Assembly (NCBI GenBank): GCA_902702965.1
Contig: CACRXP010000160.1
Coordinates: 21,496 to 85,495, forward strand
Length of the DNA stretch: 64,000 nucleotides
Direction of reading: 5' to 3'
Origin: Spirometra erinaceieuropaei
Taxonomy: Eukaryota; Platyhelminthes; Cestoda; Diphyllobothriidea; Diphyllobothriidae
The notes beneath the pieces are model-generated. The model saw only the letters and a list, made by a program, of their open reading frames with translations. It ran no database searches and was not told where the DNA came from. The position numbers and the translations under genes are program-made. Of this stretch, positions 46,193 to 56,480 are shown in pieces; within the stretch, counting starts at the first letter, position 1; each line of letters starts with the position of its first letter.

Positions 46193-46970
46193 ATGGCCGG
46201 CATTCACACCTTTGACCTGCCACCTGTGGGGCTTGGTGACATCGCGTTGTGGCTGCGCATTGTAAAGTCCCGTTTCGCCCTCCGTCAGATTACACGAGAG
46301 GATACGAAATTTCACTATGTTGTGGCAGCACTCCCAATGGATATCGCCACCGACCTCCGCGACATCATAGACTGCTCGCCCACAGAAGCCCCTTATATTG
46401 CCCTAAATGAGGCTCTCGTTTGCCGCATTCCCCTGTCAACGCAAAAACGTCCGCAAAGTTTAATTTCTGAAGAGGACCTCGGTGACAGGAAGCCCACGCA
46501 GCTTCTTAGGCGTTTGGAGCAGTTGGTAGACGGACAAAAGCTGAATGCCACCATGTACAAGCGACTGTTTCTCCAACGGTTGCCTCCTGTGCAAGCCATC
46601 CTTGCGCCTAACATTCCTTCTTAGACTGTTCAGATGCTCGCAGAGACCACTCACCGTATACTCGAGCACTACTAGCCTCCTGTTACGGTAAACGTTGTTA
46701 GTCGAAGCACAATCGTCCCCACAATCGAGGATGTTATCAAACGCCTGGGTGCCCTAACTCTCGAGGTTTTCCAGCTCTGGGCCACCCGTGTCTATAACCC
46801 TCGTAGTCCTGCAATTACTCGCCGCCCGAGATCTCCCACTCCAAACCAACCTACAGTTGATGGTTTCTGTTGGTATCATCACAATTATGGTTCTAACGCC
46901 CATCGCTGCCACTCTCCGTGCAAGTACAAAACACCCGCGTCGGAAAACTCCCCTGTCGACCTGTAAGGAC
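46193..46970 (+). pseudogene. Gypsy-2 gag-like region with zinc knuckle
   Basis: The frame 46193-46624 (143 aa) gives FDLPPVGLGDIALWLRIV, FALRQITREDTKFHYVV and ALPMDIATDLRD, then EEDLGDRKPTQLLRRLEQL. These are typical of Gypsy gag proteins in flatworms. After a stop and frameshift, 46700-46960 gives VEDVIKRLGALT and the CWYHHNYGSNAHRCHSPC zinc-binding motif (46868-46921). Capsid assembly and RNA binding are the known roles. Two frame breaks make it inactive. Confidence 0.75.
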
Positions 46971-47034
46971 GATGAACGTGGTCGGCACATCCTCTCCCAG
47001 TCGCTTATGCCACATCTAGGACAGCACTTCCTGT

Positions 47035-47776
47035 TGTAATTTTTTCGTGGATACGGGTGCGAATATCAGTCTAATCCCACCCACCTTGGCTGAGCGTAAG
47101 TCACCAAACTCTTCATTTTTCCTCCAAGTAGCTAACAAGACTTCTTTTAAAACTTTTGGTCAACGATCCCTAACGCTATATTTGGATCTAGGACGTTGAT
47201 TTCGTTGGCCATTTACTGTCGCTGATGTTCATACTGCCATTCTCGCCGCTGATTTTATATTCTTTTTCTGTCTCCTAGTTGACATCAAGTCCAGTAAATT
47301 ATTTGACCCTTAGACTTCTTTACACTGCAAATGTTCCACTCGTGCCCTTTCATCACCTTATCCACGCATTTAAACAATTTCTTCCTCTACGCCCTATCAT
47401 CGTTTACCTTCTGAGCTTCCATCTATCACGCGACCCTCACAATTTAACCAACCTATCAAGCATTCTGCTGTACATTATATTTCAACAATTGGACCTGTGT
47501 TTAGCCGTCCCCATCGTTTAGCCGCCGATAAGGTAGCCATAACCACGGCTGAATGAAGTCACATGATGGAGCCCGGCATAGTCAGACCCTCCACTAGCCC
47601 ATGGGCTGCACCTCTAAATATGGTGTACAAAAAGTCTGTCGTTGACTGACGTCCATGTGGGGAATACCGACGAGTAAACACCTGCACTGTGCCTGACAGG
47701 TATCAAATTCCCCACATAGACGACATTTCATCTAGCATTGCCGGAGGAACAGCAATTTCCAAGATTGAATTAGTCA
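47035..47776 (+). pseudogene. Gypsy-2 protease and start of reverse transcriptase
   Basis: FFVDTGANISLIPPTLAE (47041-47095) has an intact DTGA aspartic-protease motif. At 47575-47775 the frame gives IVRPSTSPWAAPLNMVYKKS, a stop, then RPCGEYRRVNTCTVPDRY, IPHIDDISSSIAGG and ISKIELVK. That is the RT N-terminus up to the first catalytic motif. At that point the sequence switches to PLE. The remaining RT and the RNase H are absent from the locus. Confidence 0.75.
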
Positions 47777-47813
47777 AAAGAAGTTCCCAAAACGGCGATA
47801 ACAATACCGTTTG

Positions 47814-47886
47814 GTCTTGAAGAAGAAGAAGAAGAAGAAGAAGAAGAAGACACGATCGCCGGGACAAGAGCTTTATTAGCCTGACG
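47814..47886 (-). repeat. PLE-1 terminal repeat with (AAG)n
   Basis: Direct repeat of 50534-50586. It is expanded by an AAG run at 47818-47850. Confidence 0.8.
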
Positions 47887-47916
47887 TTTCGGATTCCTGC
47901 TCGAATCCATTATCAG
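47883..47916 (-). ncRNA. Hammerhead-like core at the PLE-1 terminal repeat
   Basis: On the minus strand: CTGATAA (consensus CUGANGA, one substitution), stem II GGATTC/GAATCC around GAGCAG, then CGAAAC and GTC. It sits at the entry of the terminal repeat downstream of the GIY-YIG region, the place where PLE hammerheads are described. The G-to-A change in the core should weaken or abolish cleavage. Confidence 0.55.
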
Positions 47917-48029
47917 AAACATAAGCAGATAAGGGTGGCTCATGCACATGCGGCTGCAGTATTTATAGGATGCAGTAGCCATGCTACCGCATACCTATAA
48001 ATATTCACGGCTCCCTCCCCTTCATCAGG

Positions 48030-50260
48030 GATCGTTGCCCGTGGCGTGATGGCCGATATTCGCTTCGTTAATTGCTGCAATTTCATCACGTGCGTTGGAT
48101 GTTTGTGTGATGATTGCTCGACCATCTGACGCGCTGACCCGGGTGTTGGGAAGATTGTTCATCAGGGCGCTCCCCGCGTGGCCAATTACTCCGCCTAGAC
48201 GAAGTCTCAGCGCGCTGTATTGAATGGGAAGATCATTGCACTTGTTAATAGACAGGGGGGGGCAGTAAACCATGACTCAAGCAGCTCCCGGCTCACACAG
48301 TTGTCACCTCTTGTGAGAATTTCGGCCTCGTCAAATTTGAATGTGTAGCCGGAACCCGTCGAATGAGCCGCAACTTGAGAGCTGGCGTCATTTCTCCGCA
48401 CTGCTGCAGCGTGTTCGGCCACTCGCGTTCGGAGCTCTCTTCCGGTTTCTCCGACGTAGTTGCTTTGTCCGCAACTGCACCAGATCCGATAAACGACTCC
48501 AGACGTTTCTAGCCGTGGCAGTGGGTCTTTCGGTTTCATGATCAGACGCCTGATGGTTGCCTCCGGCCTGTGTGCAACTTCAACCCCAAGTGGTGCGAGA
48601 AGGCGGCCGACAGCTTCCGAAACGTTCTTGACATACGGAAGTGCCCGCCAAGACTTGGTGTCCGTGCGGTTAGGCCTTTCGTCCATTTTGCGTATGCACC
48701 GGTTGACAAAGTTGCGCGGGTAGCCATTGGTTTTGAAGACCCGTCAGAGGTATTGTAGTTCGGCAATCTTGTCTTCCGGCTCACTGCAGTGCGTTTCGAC
48801 ACGCCGATAGAGCGTCCTTACACAACTGCGTTTGTGGCTGATTGGGTGGTTACTGTTGAAGTTCAGTACTTGCATCGTATTTGTCGCTTTCCTGAACACC
48901 TTGGTCTTTAGTCCACCACAATCCTTGCGGCATACGAGGACATCCAGGAAGGCCAGCTGGTTGTTCTCTTCCTCCTCCATCGTAAATTGAATGTCCGGGA
49001 AGACGGCGTTGAGATGTTCTTGGAATGTCAACACCTGATCCCGTCCGATGACGACGACGAAGGTATCATCCACATACCGGGCCCAGAATTTCGGTCTGTG
49101 GTGTTGGAAGACCAGCGACTCTAACCGTTGCAGGACCGCCTCGGCGATGAATCCCGAAATCGGCGAACCCATTGGTGTGCCCTTCACCTGTTCGTAGATT
49201 GTCCCGTCGAACGTGAAGTACGTCCTGAGACAGAGCTTCAGGAGCTGAAGGATTTGGGCGTGTCCAAGACGGTTCTCCGTTTCATCGTATTTGCTTTGTA
49301 GTAGCAGTTCAATTGTCTCGATCGCCAGGTCCTGGGGAATAGAAGTAAAAAGGGATGTAACATCAAAAGATACCATGACCTCATTTGGATGGATGCTTAC
49401 CCCTTTGAGTTTCTCCAGGAATTGTGCTGACGAAGAGACCGTGGTGTCTGACTCAGCGGTCAGGAACTTGAGACGCCGGAACAGCCACTTCGCCAGTCCG
49501 TACGTTGGAGTCCCTTTGAGCGACACGATGGGTCGGAGAGGAGCGCCGTCTTTGTGCACCTTAGGGAGGCCATAGAATCGGGCCAAAGCCGTATCTTGGG
49601 GTCTCGCCATGCGTCTATCGGTCGGTGTTATTGCACCTGAGTTCTCCAAGGCCAACAACGTAGCATTAATTTCGCGTGTCAGCGCTTTTACAGGGTTCTT
49701 TGCATATGGGACATAGAACTGTCGGTCCTCCAGTAAACCTTTGGCTTTTTGAAGGTAGTCTGTCCTGTCCAGCACAACCGTGGAACGCCCGTTGTCCGCT
49801 GGCACGATGACCAGGTCTTTGTCGGCCTTGAGTTCTCTAAGCGCATCACGTTCGACCTTGGAAAGCACTTCCCGCGGCCTGTGGGCCATCAGGAGAGACG
49901 ACACTTGGTGTCGGATGAGGTTCTTAGTCTCCTCCGTTGCCTCCGTCTGACAAAGGATTGATTCCACTGCTGCAATCATGTTAACAGGTTTGGCGTCAGT
50001 CGTGTTGAATGAAGCTTCGTGCCGTAAAACCTGCATCTGATACTTCGTCAGCTCCTTTTACGACAGGTTGTGCACCAGTTTGTCGTTTCTGGGCGACGTT
50101 GGATTGGGCAGCGTTCGAAATTTGTTCTCCAGTGCTGCGTCGCGTATCATTCTCTGTAAGCGGGCTTGTTCAGCTATCCTCTGCAGGAGCAGATTTGTAC
50201 CGATTTCACCCATGAACTCACAGCATCTGGTCTTTTCTTCGTCAATCCTTTGACGGAACT
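48030..50260 (-). pseudogene. PLE-1 reverse transcriptase with GIY-YIG endonuclease
   Basis: The N-terminal part (50260 down to 50037) reads through NKFRTLPNPTSPRNDKLVHN to one in-frame stop near 50056. A 430-aa frame (50036-48744) follows: LKADKDLVIVPADNGRSTVV, FYGLPKVHKDGAPLRPIV, VSFDVTSLFTSIP (motif A), EQVKGTPMGSPISG, catalytic YVDD (49065-49076) and NQLAFLDVLVCRKD. After a frameshift, 48686-48207 gives the linker CIRKMDERPN, the GIY-YIG-type domain GVVYRIWCSCG, YVGETGRELRTRV.EH and RELLESWFTAP. The end is in a third frame (LSINKCNDLPIQYSALRLR). So RT catalytic residues are kept, but at least two shifts and one stop break the protein. Confidence 0.9.
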
Positions 50261-50533
50261 AGCGAAGTCTCGCGTGGCAATCTTGGAGGAGCACTCAGAT
50301 CATCCTTCTGCCATGTTGAAATACTGCTCGTCTCGCCAAATCTATGTTAACCGGAGGCTTGTATGAAACACATTTCGGTAACACATTATTGTCGAGACAC
50401 CTGTGCAGAAACCGGATCTGCAAATATGTGGAGGCCTCCCGAAGGGCAAAGGTTTCCCATCGCCGGGCCGATCGGAGCGCATCGCGCCCAAATACATTGC
50501 CAATAGTAGAGAAGAGACGAGTCCCAGGAAGTA

Positions 50534-50586
50534 GTCTTGAAGAAGGAGACGCGATCGCCGGAACAAGAGCTTTATTAGCCTGACGT
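50534..50586 (-). repeat. PLE-1 terminal repeat, upstream copy
   Basis: GTCTTGAAGAAG, then GCGATCGCCGGAACAAGAGC and TTTATTAGCCTGACGT, matching 47814-47886 without the AAG expansion. It ends where the Gypsy-2 integrase frame resumes. Confidence 0.8.
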
Positions 50587-50595
50587 CAGCGAGCG

Positions 50596-51300
50596 TTTCG
50601 TTTGGCCCAAAGTGAACAATGATATTCGCCAGTGGACCCGTTCATGCTTGGCCTGTCAGAAGGCCAAAGTCGGAGGGCACAACAAACCCCCCATGGGCAC
50701 TTTCCTCGCACCCGACGCACGTTTTGGACATGTCCATATCGATCTTGTAGGTCCTTTTTCAACATCGTGTGGTTACAACTACTTACTTACTGCAATTGAA
50801 CGATTTACTCTTTGGCACATTACAACTCCCATACCTAACTTAACTGCACATTCCGTTACTTAGGCCTTTTGGAACACTGGATCTCTCACTATGGCGTTCC
50901 CTCAACTGTTACCTCCGGTCGAGACCAACAATTCGAATCTAGACTTTATAACAGCCTTACCGACCCCCTCGGATGTTCTCGCATACGCACGACAGCGGAC
51001 CACCGCTCATCCAACGGCTTAGTCGAGCGTTTCCATCGGCAATTCAAAGCCTCGCCCCGAGCTCATGACAACCCTTTCCAGTGGATAGCATCTGCCTTTG
51101 GTCATGCTCGGTATCCGTACTGCACTCAAGCCCGATCTGGAGTGTTCCGCCGCCGAACTGGTCTACGGTACTAGCCTACGGATTCCCGATGATTTTTTCG
51201 GGTACTCTCAAGGCTCAGCCGACTTGGATCCCGGCGATTATGTGCAAAGATTGCGCCATGCCATGACTCATCTTCGGGCCACTCCTCCACGTGCTTCAAC
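50596..51300 (+). pseudogene. Gypsy-2 integrase
   Basis: Resumes with RFVWPKVNNDIRQWTRSCLA and CLACQKAK (the CC half of the HHCC zinc motif), then FGHVHIDLVGPF with the first catalytic aspartate. The second-aspartate box, usually SDRG, reads SGRD here. NGLVERFHRQFKA keeps the glutamate. CSAAELVYGTSLRIPDDF is the conserved tail. Stops at about 50862 and several shifts break the frame, and the HH half is missing. Confidence 0.8.
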
Positions 51301-51390
51301 GAGTAAGTCGTACATCGACCCGAACCTACTAGCATGTTCTTTTGTATTTGTCCGCGTAGATAGCGTTCGTTGGCCACTGCAACAGCCCTA

Positions 51391-51679
51391 GGACGGCCCA
51401 TTTCGAGTACTATCTCGAACGGACAAGCATTTTACAATTGACCGTGGAGGCCGCAACGACGCGGTCTCAGTCGATCGCTTGAAGGCGGCTTATACCGAGC
51501 CTCTTTCAACTTCCCCAACCGAACAACCTTTACTTGGCACATTGCCACTTGCTATTTCCCAGACTCCACGTACGCCAAATAACCCTGCGTCTTCACTTAT
51601 CCCACTGACTCCTCCCCTTACACGCAGCGGTCGTCATGTCCGTTTTTCCTACCGTTACCAATTTTTACAATATGCATAA
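51391..51679 (+). pseudogene. Gypsy-2 C-terminal pol tail
   Basis: DKHFTIDRGGRNDAVSVDRL followed by KAAY is the post-integrase segment that ends in VSVDRLK. The proline-rich remainder has TRSGRHVRFSYRY, then a stop at 51679. Typical for this Gypsy group; no catalytic role. Confidence 0.65.
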
Positions 51680-51730
51680 GACTCCCTTCTTCTCCTTCTA
51701 TTAGCAATGACTTTTTGAACTCCGTTATCC

Positions 51731-51742
51731 TAGGAGGGGGAA
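51731..51742 (+). promoter_or_regulatory. Gypsy-2 polypurine tract
   Basis: AGGAGGGGGAA lies four bases before the 3' LTR, the usual site of plus-strand priming. Confidence 0.65.
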
Positions 51743-51745
51743 TAT

Positions 51746-51960
51746 TGTAGTGACATTTAAGTCCGTTTAGTTTTAACCAGTTACAATACGCTTTTTGAAG
51801 GACTTGACGCAGCTTTGGATGAGACATAGAACAAGCACGTGCATTTTTACCGGCTGACGACTTGGTTCATATTTACTAGTTTGTAACTGTTGGGATACTG
51901 TTATCCTCGTTCCCTAGATAGCCTACTCACTGTCCCCAACTAATGTGTTTATCACTTACC
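51746..51960 (+). repeat. Gypsy-2 3' LTR
   Basis: 215 bp, the same length as the 5' LTR, TGTAGTGACA to ATCACTTACC. Flanks GTTAG (left of the element) and GTAGC (right) do not form a clean target duplication; one change would be needed. Confidence 0.88.
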
Positions 51961-51989
51961 GTAGCGTGTATCAACCCCCTTGACACTGA

Positions 51990-52560
51990 CTACGGTATTG
52001 ACGCATTACAGTGGTGGTTTCGAAGTGTTCGGTATCATAAATACCAAGACACTTTTGCGAATATTTTATGGAATGTCGAATTCCTCTCAAGAAATATGCC
52101 CTTGTATTGTCGTCTGGGGGTAGTCGGTTGGACGCAGAAGGAGGGTTTCACACTTCTGAACATTAAAATCCAACAGCCATCGCTCAGGCAAGATATGCAG
52201 TCGGTGCAGATTAAAGTCGCAGGCACTCGAGTTTATAAAGTATGTAATTAAAATTGAGAATGAAGAGTAGGAGCCTAAGAACCGGGTCATGATGAACACG
52301 ACTGGTCCCATTCACCCGGTCCGATTGACATTCTCCTATACAGATGCGTTGAGTTTGACCAAAAGGGAATGTCCTTACTTAATTTAGAAGGTTTCCTTCG
52401 GCATCAAGGATGCTCAGTCTATGCTAAAGATGATAATGGGGGACACTCTGTAAGGCTTCGTGGATATCGATATGCATTACATCTACTTCGAAGATTTCCT
52501 CTAGAGCTTTAATCCACACCTCCAGACTAGTCGGAAGATTTGAGGGCAGAAACAACCTAT
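51990..52560 (-). pseudogene. LINE-B copy 1, RT palm part (right of Gypsy-2)
   Basis: On the minus strand from 52560: HIDIHEALQSVPH (the D..KAFDSVPH motif A), EGNLLN and VRTFPFGQTQRICIGE, a degraded GVPQGSVLGP site, then LRLLLFILNF. LHRLHILPERWLLDFNVQKC and LLLRPTDYP follow, the region after the YADD box, which is itself lost. The thumb and C-terminus continue at 45719-45237 beyond Gypsy-2. Confidence 0.7.
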
Positions 52561-53261
52561 TAGAAAAGCATATTTAAAATTCTCTATGATGTTATTTTTA
52601 TTTCAGAATTTTACTACACCGCACATTATAAGGATTTTCGGCGTCCAACAAGGAAGGCAGGTCAAACTTATTGACCTAAAGTTGCTTACAACTATCCAAC
52701 TACTCCTTTATTTAATGAAACAACAATGACTACCTGCAACGCCGAATTCAAGATCCTTGTCTGCATGACAGCCCGCCGGCTATGTGGATAACTCCTTTAA
52801 TACCGGCCAAAGAAACCCACTGGTTCAGGAGACCTAGTTGGTTGAATATGAGCGAGGGTTCGTCGTATGTCTTCGATGAAAGGGCAAAGATTTCAATGGC
52901 GACAGTATTTTGAAACAATGCGTTAAAATTCCATTTTCTTGTGCGGGGGACCTCCGAGATGTAGTACAGTCTGCGGCGCAGGTAAAATGGCATAGTTTTC
53001 CGATTATTCTAATAGACAGATAAAAATGTCTTTGTATTTCGTGAGGTTTTGATGCAAACACCAATTTATCCCAAAAAATCTTCTCGCGGAACGAATACTG
53101 TCTCTATTGAAGTAGTCTTGTTACTCCTCATTCTAAATCGATGTCCGAGACCGCTCCAAAATAAAACTCTGACTAGTACATATGGAGGAGTCATATTTTT
53201 TGAAGTTTGGAGGCTCAAAATTCGGTATGGCTAAATTTGTTTCCACGGTGGGGCGATTTTA
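52561..53261. other. No recognisable feature
   Basis: Intergenic DNA between the LINE-B fragment and Gypsy-1. Confidence 0.4.
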
Positions 53262-53641
53262 TGGGTGAAGGAGTGCCTACACTCCCAAAAACAACAGCCA
53301 GCCAATAACTGGAGTCCACGTGCGTCTTCTCTACTGCGCTGTCAGCTTAATCGAGGCGCCTCTCCATTGGCTTCCCCCATCGGGCTTGATCAATCTGCGT
53401 ATTCGAATTATCGACCGGCTCGTCTAGAATGTTCTTCCCGAAGGTCATTGGGCCGAATGCCGGCGAACCACAGCAGGGCGATATAAATATGCGTTACTTC
53501 CGGTTAATTTTGACTTGCAATTTCCAAATAGACATTTTCGTGGCCGGTCGCGTTCTCCTTCTCTGCCGCGTTGGTATTGGGGACAAGGGTCGAGTGCGTA
53601 TACGTTCCACGGGGTTTCAAGTACCAGGCCGAGTCATAACA
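53262..53641 (+). repeat. Gypsy-1 probable 5' LTR
   Basis: A GC-richer 380-bp block directly upstream of the Gypsy-1 coding region, with a TATA-like GATATAAATATG at 53480-53491. It ends in CATAACA followed by ATTGGCGACGCAG, which resembles a TGGCGAC-type primer binding site. No second LTR exists in the window, so both boundaries are inferred. Confidence 0.5.
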
Positions 53642-54500
53642 AATTGGCGACGCAGTTTTTCAACTACCATAGCTGACGAGTACGCCGACTTGAAGCAGAT
53701 TTTGCAGCAGCAGCTGAAGCTGATGGAGGCCCTGGTCGTCAAGCTATCCAATTCATCCATGGGCCAGTCAAGCGCGGCTGGTAGTTCGCATTCTCTCGAT
53801 CAAATGGCCAACAGCCTTACCGAATTCTTGTATGCCCCGCAGACCCATATCACTTTCGATTCCTGGTACAAACGATAGGAGGACTTGTTCTCTGTTGATC
53901 TGGCTGCCCAGGACGATGCATGGAAGGTTCGACTTATACTTCGCAAACTGAGTCCGGCTGAACACGAGCGTTATGCCAACTTCATCCTCCCCAAGAATCC
54001 CCGAGAAGTCACTTTCAAGGACACGGTTCAGACGCTGTCGCAGATTTTTGGTGAGCAGTCATCCCTTTTCAACACTCGATTTCACTGCCTGCAACTGTGC
54101 AAACGAGATTCTGATGATTTCATCACGTATGCGGGCATTGTCAATCGTGATTGTGGGCGTTTCCAACTCGGTTCTCTTACTGAAGACCAGTTTAAATGCC
54201 TTTATCTGCGGCCTCCAGTCCTCCAAGGATGCTGATATCCGGACACGTCTCCTGTCCAAAGTGCAGCAGAACAACTCTACCGCACTCCACGACCTGGCAG
54301 CAGAGCGCCAAACGCTGATCGACCTCAAGCACGACTCTGCAATCATTCAGAACCCTGCTTCATCGTTCTTAGTTCATACGGTCTCACCGACCAAATCGCA
54401 TCCTGTTACACCGCCCAAGCAAGTGTCCAAGGCGAGATCTCCGCCATTTCCTTGTCGATACTGCGGCGCGTGGCATTTCCGCCGGGATTGCACTTTCCGC
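53642..54500 (+). pseudogene. Gypsy-1 gag-like region
   Basis: DEYADLKQILQQQLKLMEAL (a coiled-coil-like start), a stop near 53876 after FDSWYKR, then in the same frame LAAQDDAWKVRLILRKLSPA and TVQTLSQIFGEQSSLFNTRF. A +1 shift near 54205 leads into a second frame with DIRTRLLSK and DLAAERQTLIDLK. Two zinc knuckles follow: CRYCGAWHFRRDC (54463-54501) and CQSCNQVGHRDGFC (54510-54551), both CX2CX4HX4C. Nucleic-acid binding is the known role. Confidence 0.8.
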
Positions 54501-54551
54501 CAGCATCTCTGCCAAAGCTGCAATCAGGTGGGTCACCGTGATGGCTTCTGC

Positions 54552-55046
54552 AAGTCGAAACCAGCTTCTGGAAGCAAACCGGCCTCCGACACTTCTAGTT
54601 CAAGGCACCGTTTCCGGCCAAAACGCAAGTCCAAACACCAGTCCGTTGATCATTCTCTCAGTCTCTTGGCCGCTTTCCAGCTCAATGCGTCTAGTCGTAG
54701 AAAGTTTGTTGACGTTTCGCTCAATGGTCATGCAGTTCGCCTATCGTTGGACCCTGCCTCAGATATCACCATCCTCTCTGAGAGACTCTGGCAGTCCCTT
54801 GGCAGTCCCACGATGCAGCCGACTTCCCAGTCCACCAAAAGCGCGTGCGGTGGTCTCGTACAGCTAATTGGGCAACTGCAATGCTGTGTGTCATTCCACG
54901 GTACCAGCATCACTGTGATCTGCCGCATCACCAAGTCTGACCTAAAACTACTTGGTCTCGACTGGATTGAACAGCTCGGATTGGCCAATATGCCGCTCAG
55001 CGTTGTTTGCAGTCAGGTGCAGATTCCTGTTTTGCTTGCAGACTGA
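54552..55046 (+). pseudogene. Gypsy-1 protease region
   Basis: KFVDVSLNGHAVRLSLDPAS then SDITILSERLWQSLG (about 54703-54800) is a retropepsin fold start. The D(T/S)G box reads DPAS; the catalytic aspartate remains but the TG is changed. LKLLGLDWIEQL (54940-54980) is the conserved GLDW block that precedes RT. The frame ends at a stop at 55044-55046. Confidence 0.75.
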
Positions 55047-55839
55047 GCCAAGGACATTCTCCAACGGTTTGCTCCAGTGTTCCAAGACGGACTGGATCGT
55101 TGCACATACACTCAAGCCGTGCTACATCTGTCTCCTGGAAGTCACCCAGTCTTCCGTCCAGAGCGACCAGTTCCATATGCAGCTCTACCACTTGTCGAGG
55201 CTGAACTGAAGCGTCTAGAGAAACTGGGAGTTCTGTGTATCCTACTCCGCCTGGGCCGCTCCAATCGTTGTGGTTAAGAAGCCCAATGGCTTGATTCGCA
55301 TTTGTGATGACTTCTTAACCGGTCTCAATGTCGCGCTGACGCCGAACTGCTATCCACTGCCAGTTCCGGCTGATCTTTTCACCCTGCTGAATGGTGGCAC
55401 TTGCTTTGCCAAGTTGGATCTCGCTGATGCGTATTTGCAGATCGAGGTCGTCCCAGAGTCGCGCGAATTTTTGACCATCAATACCCACCACGGTCTGCTT
55501 CAATATACCAGACTGCCCTTTGGTGTCAAGACCGCCCCGGCCCTATTCCGACAAACGATTAACGCAATGCTCTCCGACATCCCTGGCACAGCTGGGTACC
55601 TGGACGACATCATCATCGTGGGTCCCTCCCCTTCCCCGCTGCAAGACCGACTGTGCGCAGTACTCGAACGCGTGCAGGAATATGGCTTTCGCCTACGGGC
55701 CGACAAGTGCCAATTCTTCCTCGACGCTATCAAGTACCTCGAATTCGTTTTTGACGTCAGTGGTCGCCATCCAGATGATGCCTGCACCCAAGAATGTGTC
55801 GCAACTTCGTTCGTTCCTTGGCCTAATCAGCTACTATAG
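55047..55839 (+). pseudogene. Gypsy-1 reverse transcriptase
   Basis: After the stop, the same frame gives FQDGLDRCTYTQAVLHL and [12 protein letters not shown] shift near 55235 leads to [34 protein letters not shown] (motif A), [15 protein letters not shown], catalytic YLDD (55597-55608), [11 protein letters not shown] and YLEFVFD. The domain is complete in order but spread over two frames and stopped at 55837. Confidence 0.88.
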
Positions 55840-56480
55840 CGCCTTCCTACCATCGTTGCATGACGTACGGGCCCCGCTCAACCGTCTGTTGCAGAAGGAT
55901 GCTCTTTGGTGCTGGTCCCCCGACTGTGAAAAGGCCTTCGCCCAGCTAAAGTCGATGCTGAGTTCAGATCTGTTGCTCACGCACTACGACCCGACGCTGC
56001 CGATCGTTGTTGCTGCAGATGCTTCCAACCACGGAGTTGGTGCCGTCATCTCACATACTTTTCCTGATGGGTCTGAAATGGCGATCATGCGAGGAAGAAC
56101 TACGGGCAGATAGAGCAAGAGGCTCTGGCCCTCGTGTTTGCCGTCAAGAAGTTCCACAAACTTGTACGGTCGTCACGTTGTTGACCGATAACAAGCCATT
56201 GCTATCAATCTTCGTTCGCAGAAGGGCATTCCCGTCTATTCAGCCAGCCGACTTTAGCAATGGGCACCCATCCTTCTTGGCTACGATTTTGACATTCTCT
56301 ACTGTCGCACTACAGACTTTGGTCAGGTTGACGCCCTTTCTCGCCTCATCAGCAATCAGCAGGAACCTGCGGAGGGCACCGTGATTGCCGCCATTTCAAT
56401 TGAGGACGACATGCGCCGTCAGCTATCAGACGCCATACGAGGTATCCCTGTCACTGCCGCGGACATCCGACGTGCTACTT
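55750..56480 (+). pseudogene. Gypsy-1 RNase H region
   Basis: [20 protein letters not shown] and APLNRLLQKDALWCW form the connection. VVAADASNHGVGAVISH carries the first RNase H aspartate. After a shift near 56085, frames give a YGQIEQEALALVFAVKKFH-type segment, then TDNKPLLSIF with the second aspartate. GQVDALSRL-like residues follow at 56320-56345 in another frame. At least three shifts. Confidence 0.78.

Larger units (their letters stand above)
47777..50587 (-). mobile_element. Penelope-like element (PLE-1) inserted in Gypsy-2
   Basis: A minus-strand element of about 2.8 kb between the Gypsy-2 RT start and its integrase. It has a coding region (48030-50260) and direct terminal repeats: GTCTTGAAGAAG, CGATCGCCGGRACAAGAGC and TTTATTAGCCTGACGT at 47814-47886 and 50534-50586. 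It also has an AAG microsatellite in the 3' copy and a hammerhead-like core. The Gypsy-2 sequence between the two junctions (rest of RT, RNase H) is missing, so the insertion came with a deletion or followed one. Confidence 0.88.

Noticed and set aside
50560..50610. Second hammerhead at the right PLE-1 terminal repeat (CGAAACG then GACGTC on the minus strand)
   Set aside because: The GAAAC bases belong to the resumed Gypsy-2 integrase codons, and no 5' core is present.
45715..51966. Clean target-site duplication for Gypsy-2
   Set aside because: The flanks GTTAG and GTAGC match only if a substitution or indel is allowed, so no duplication is claimed.
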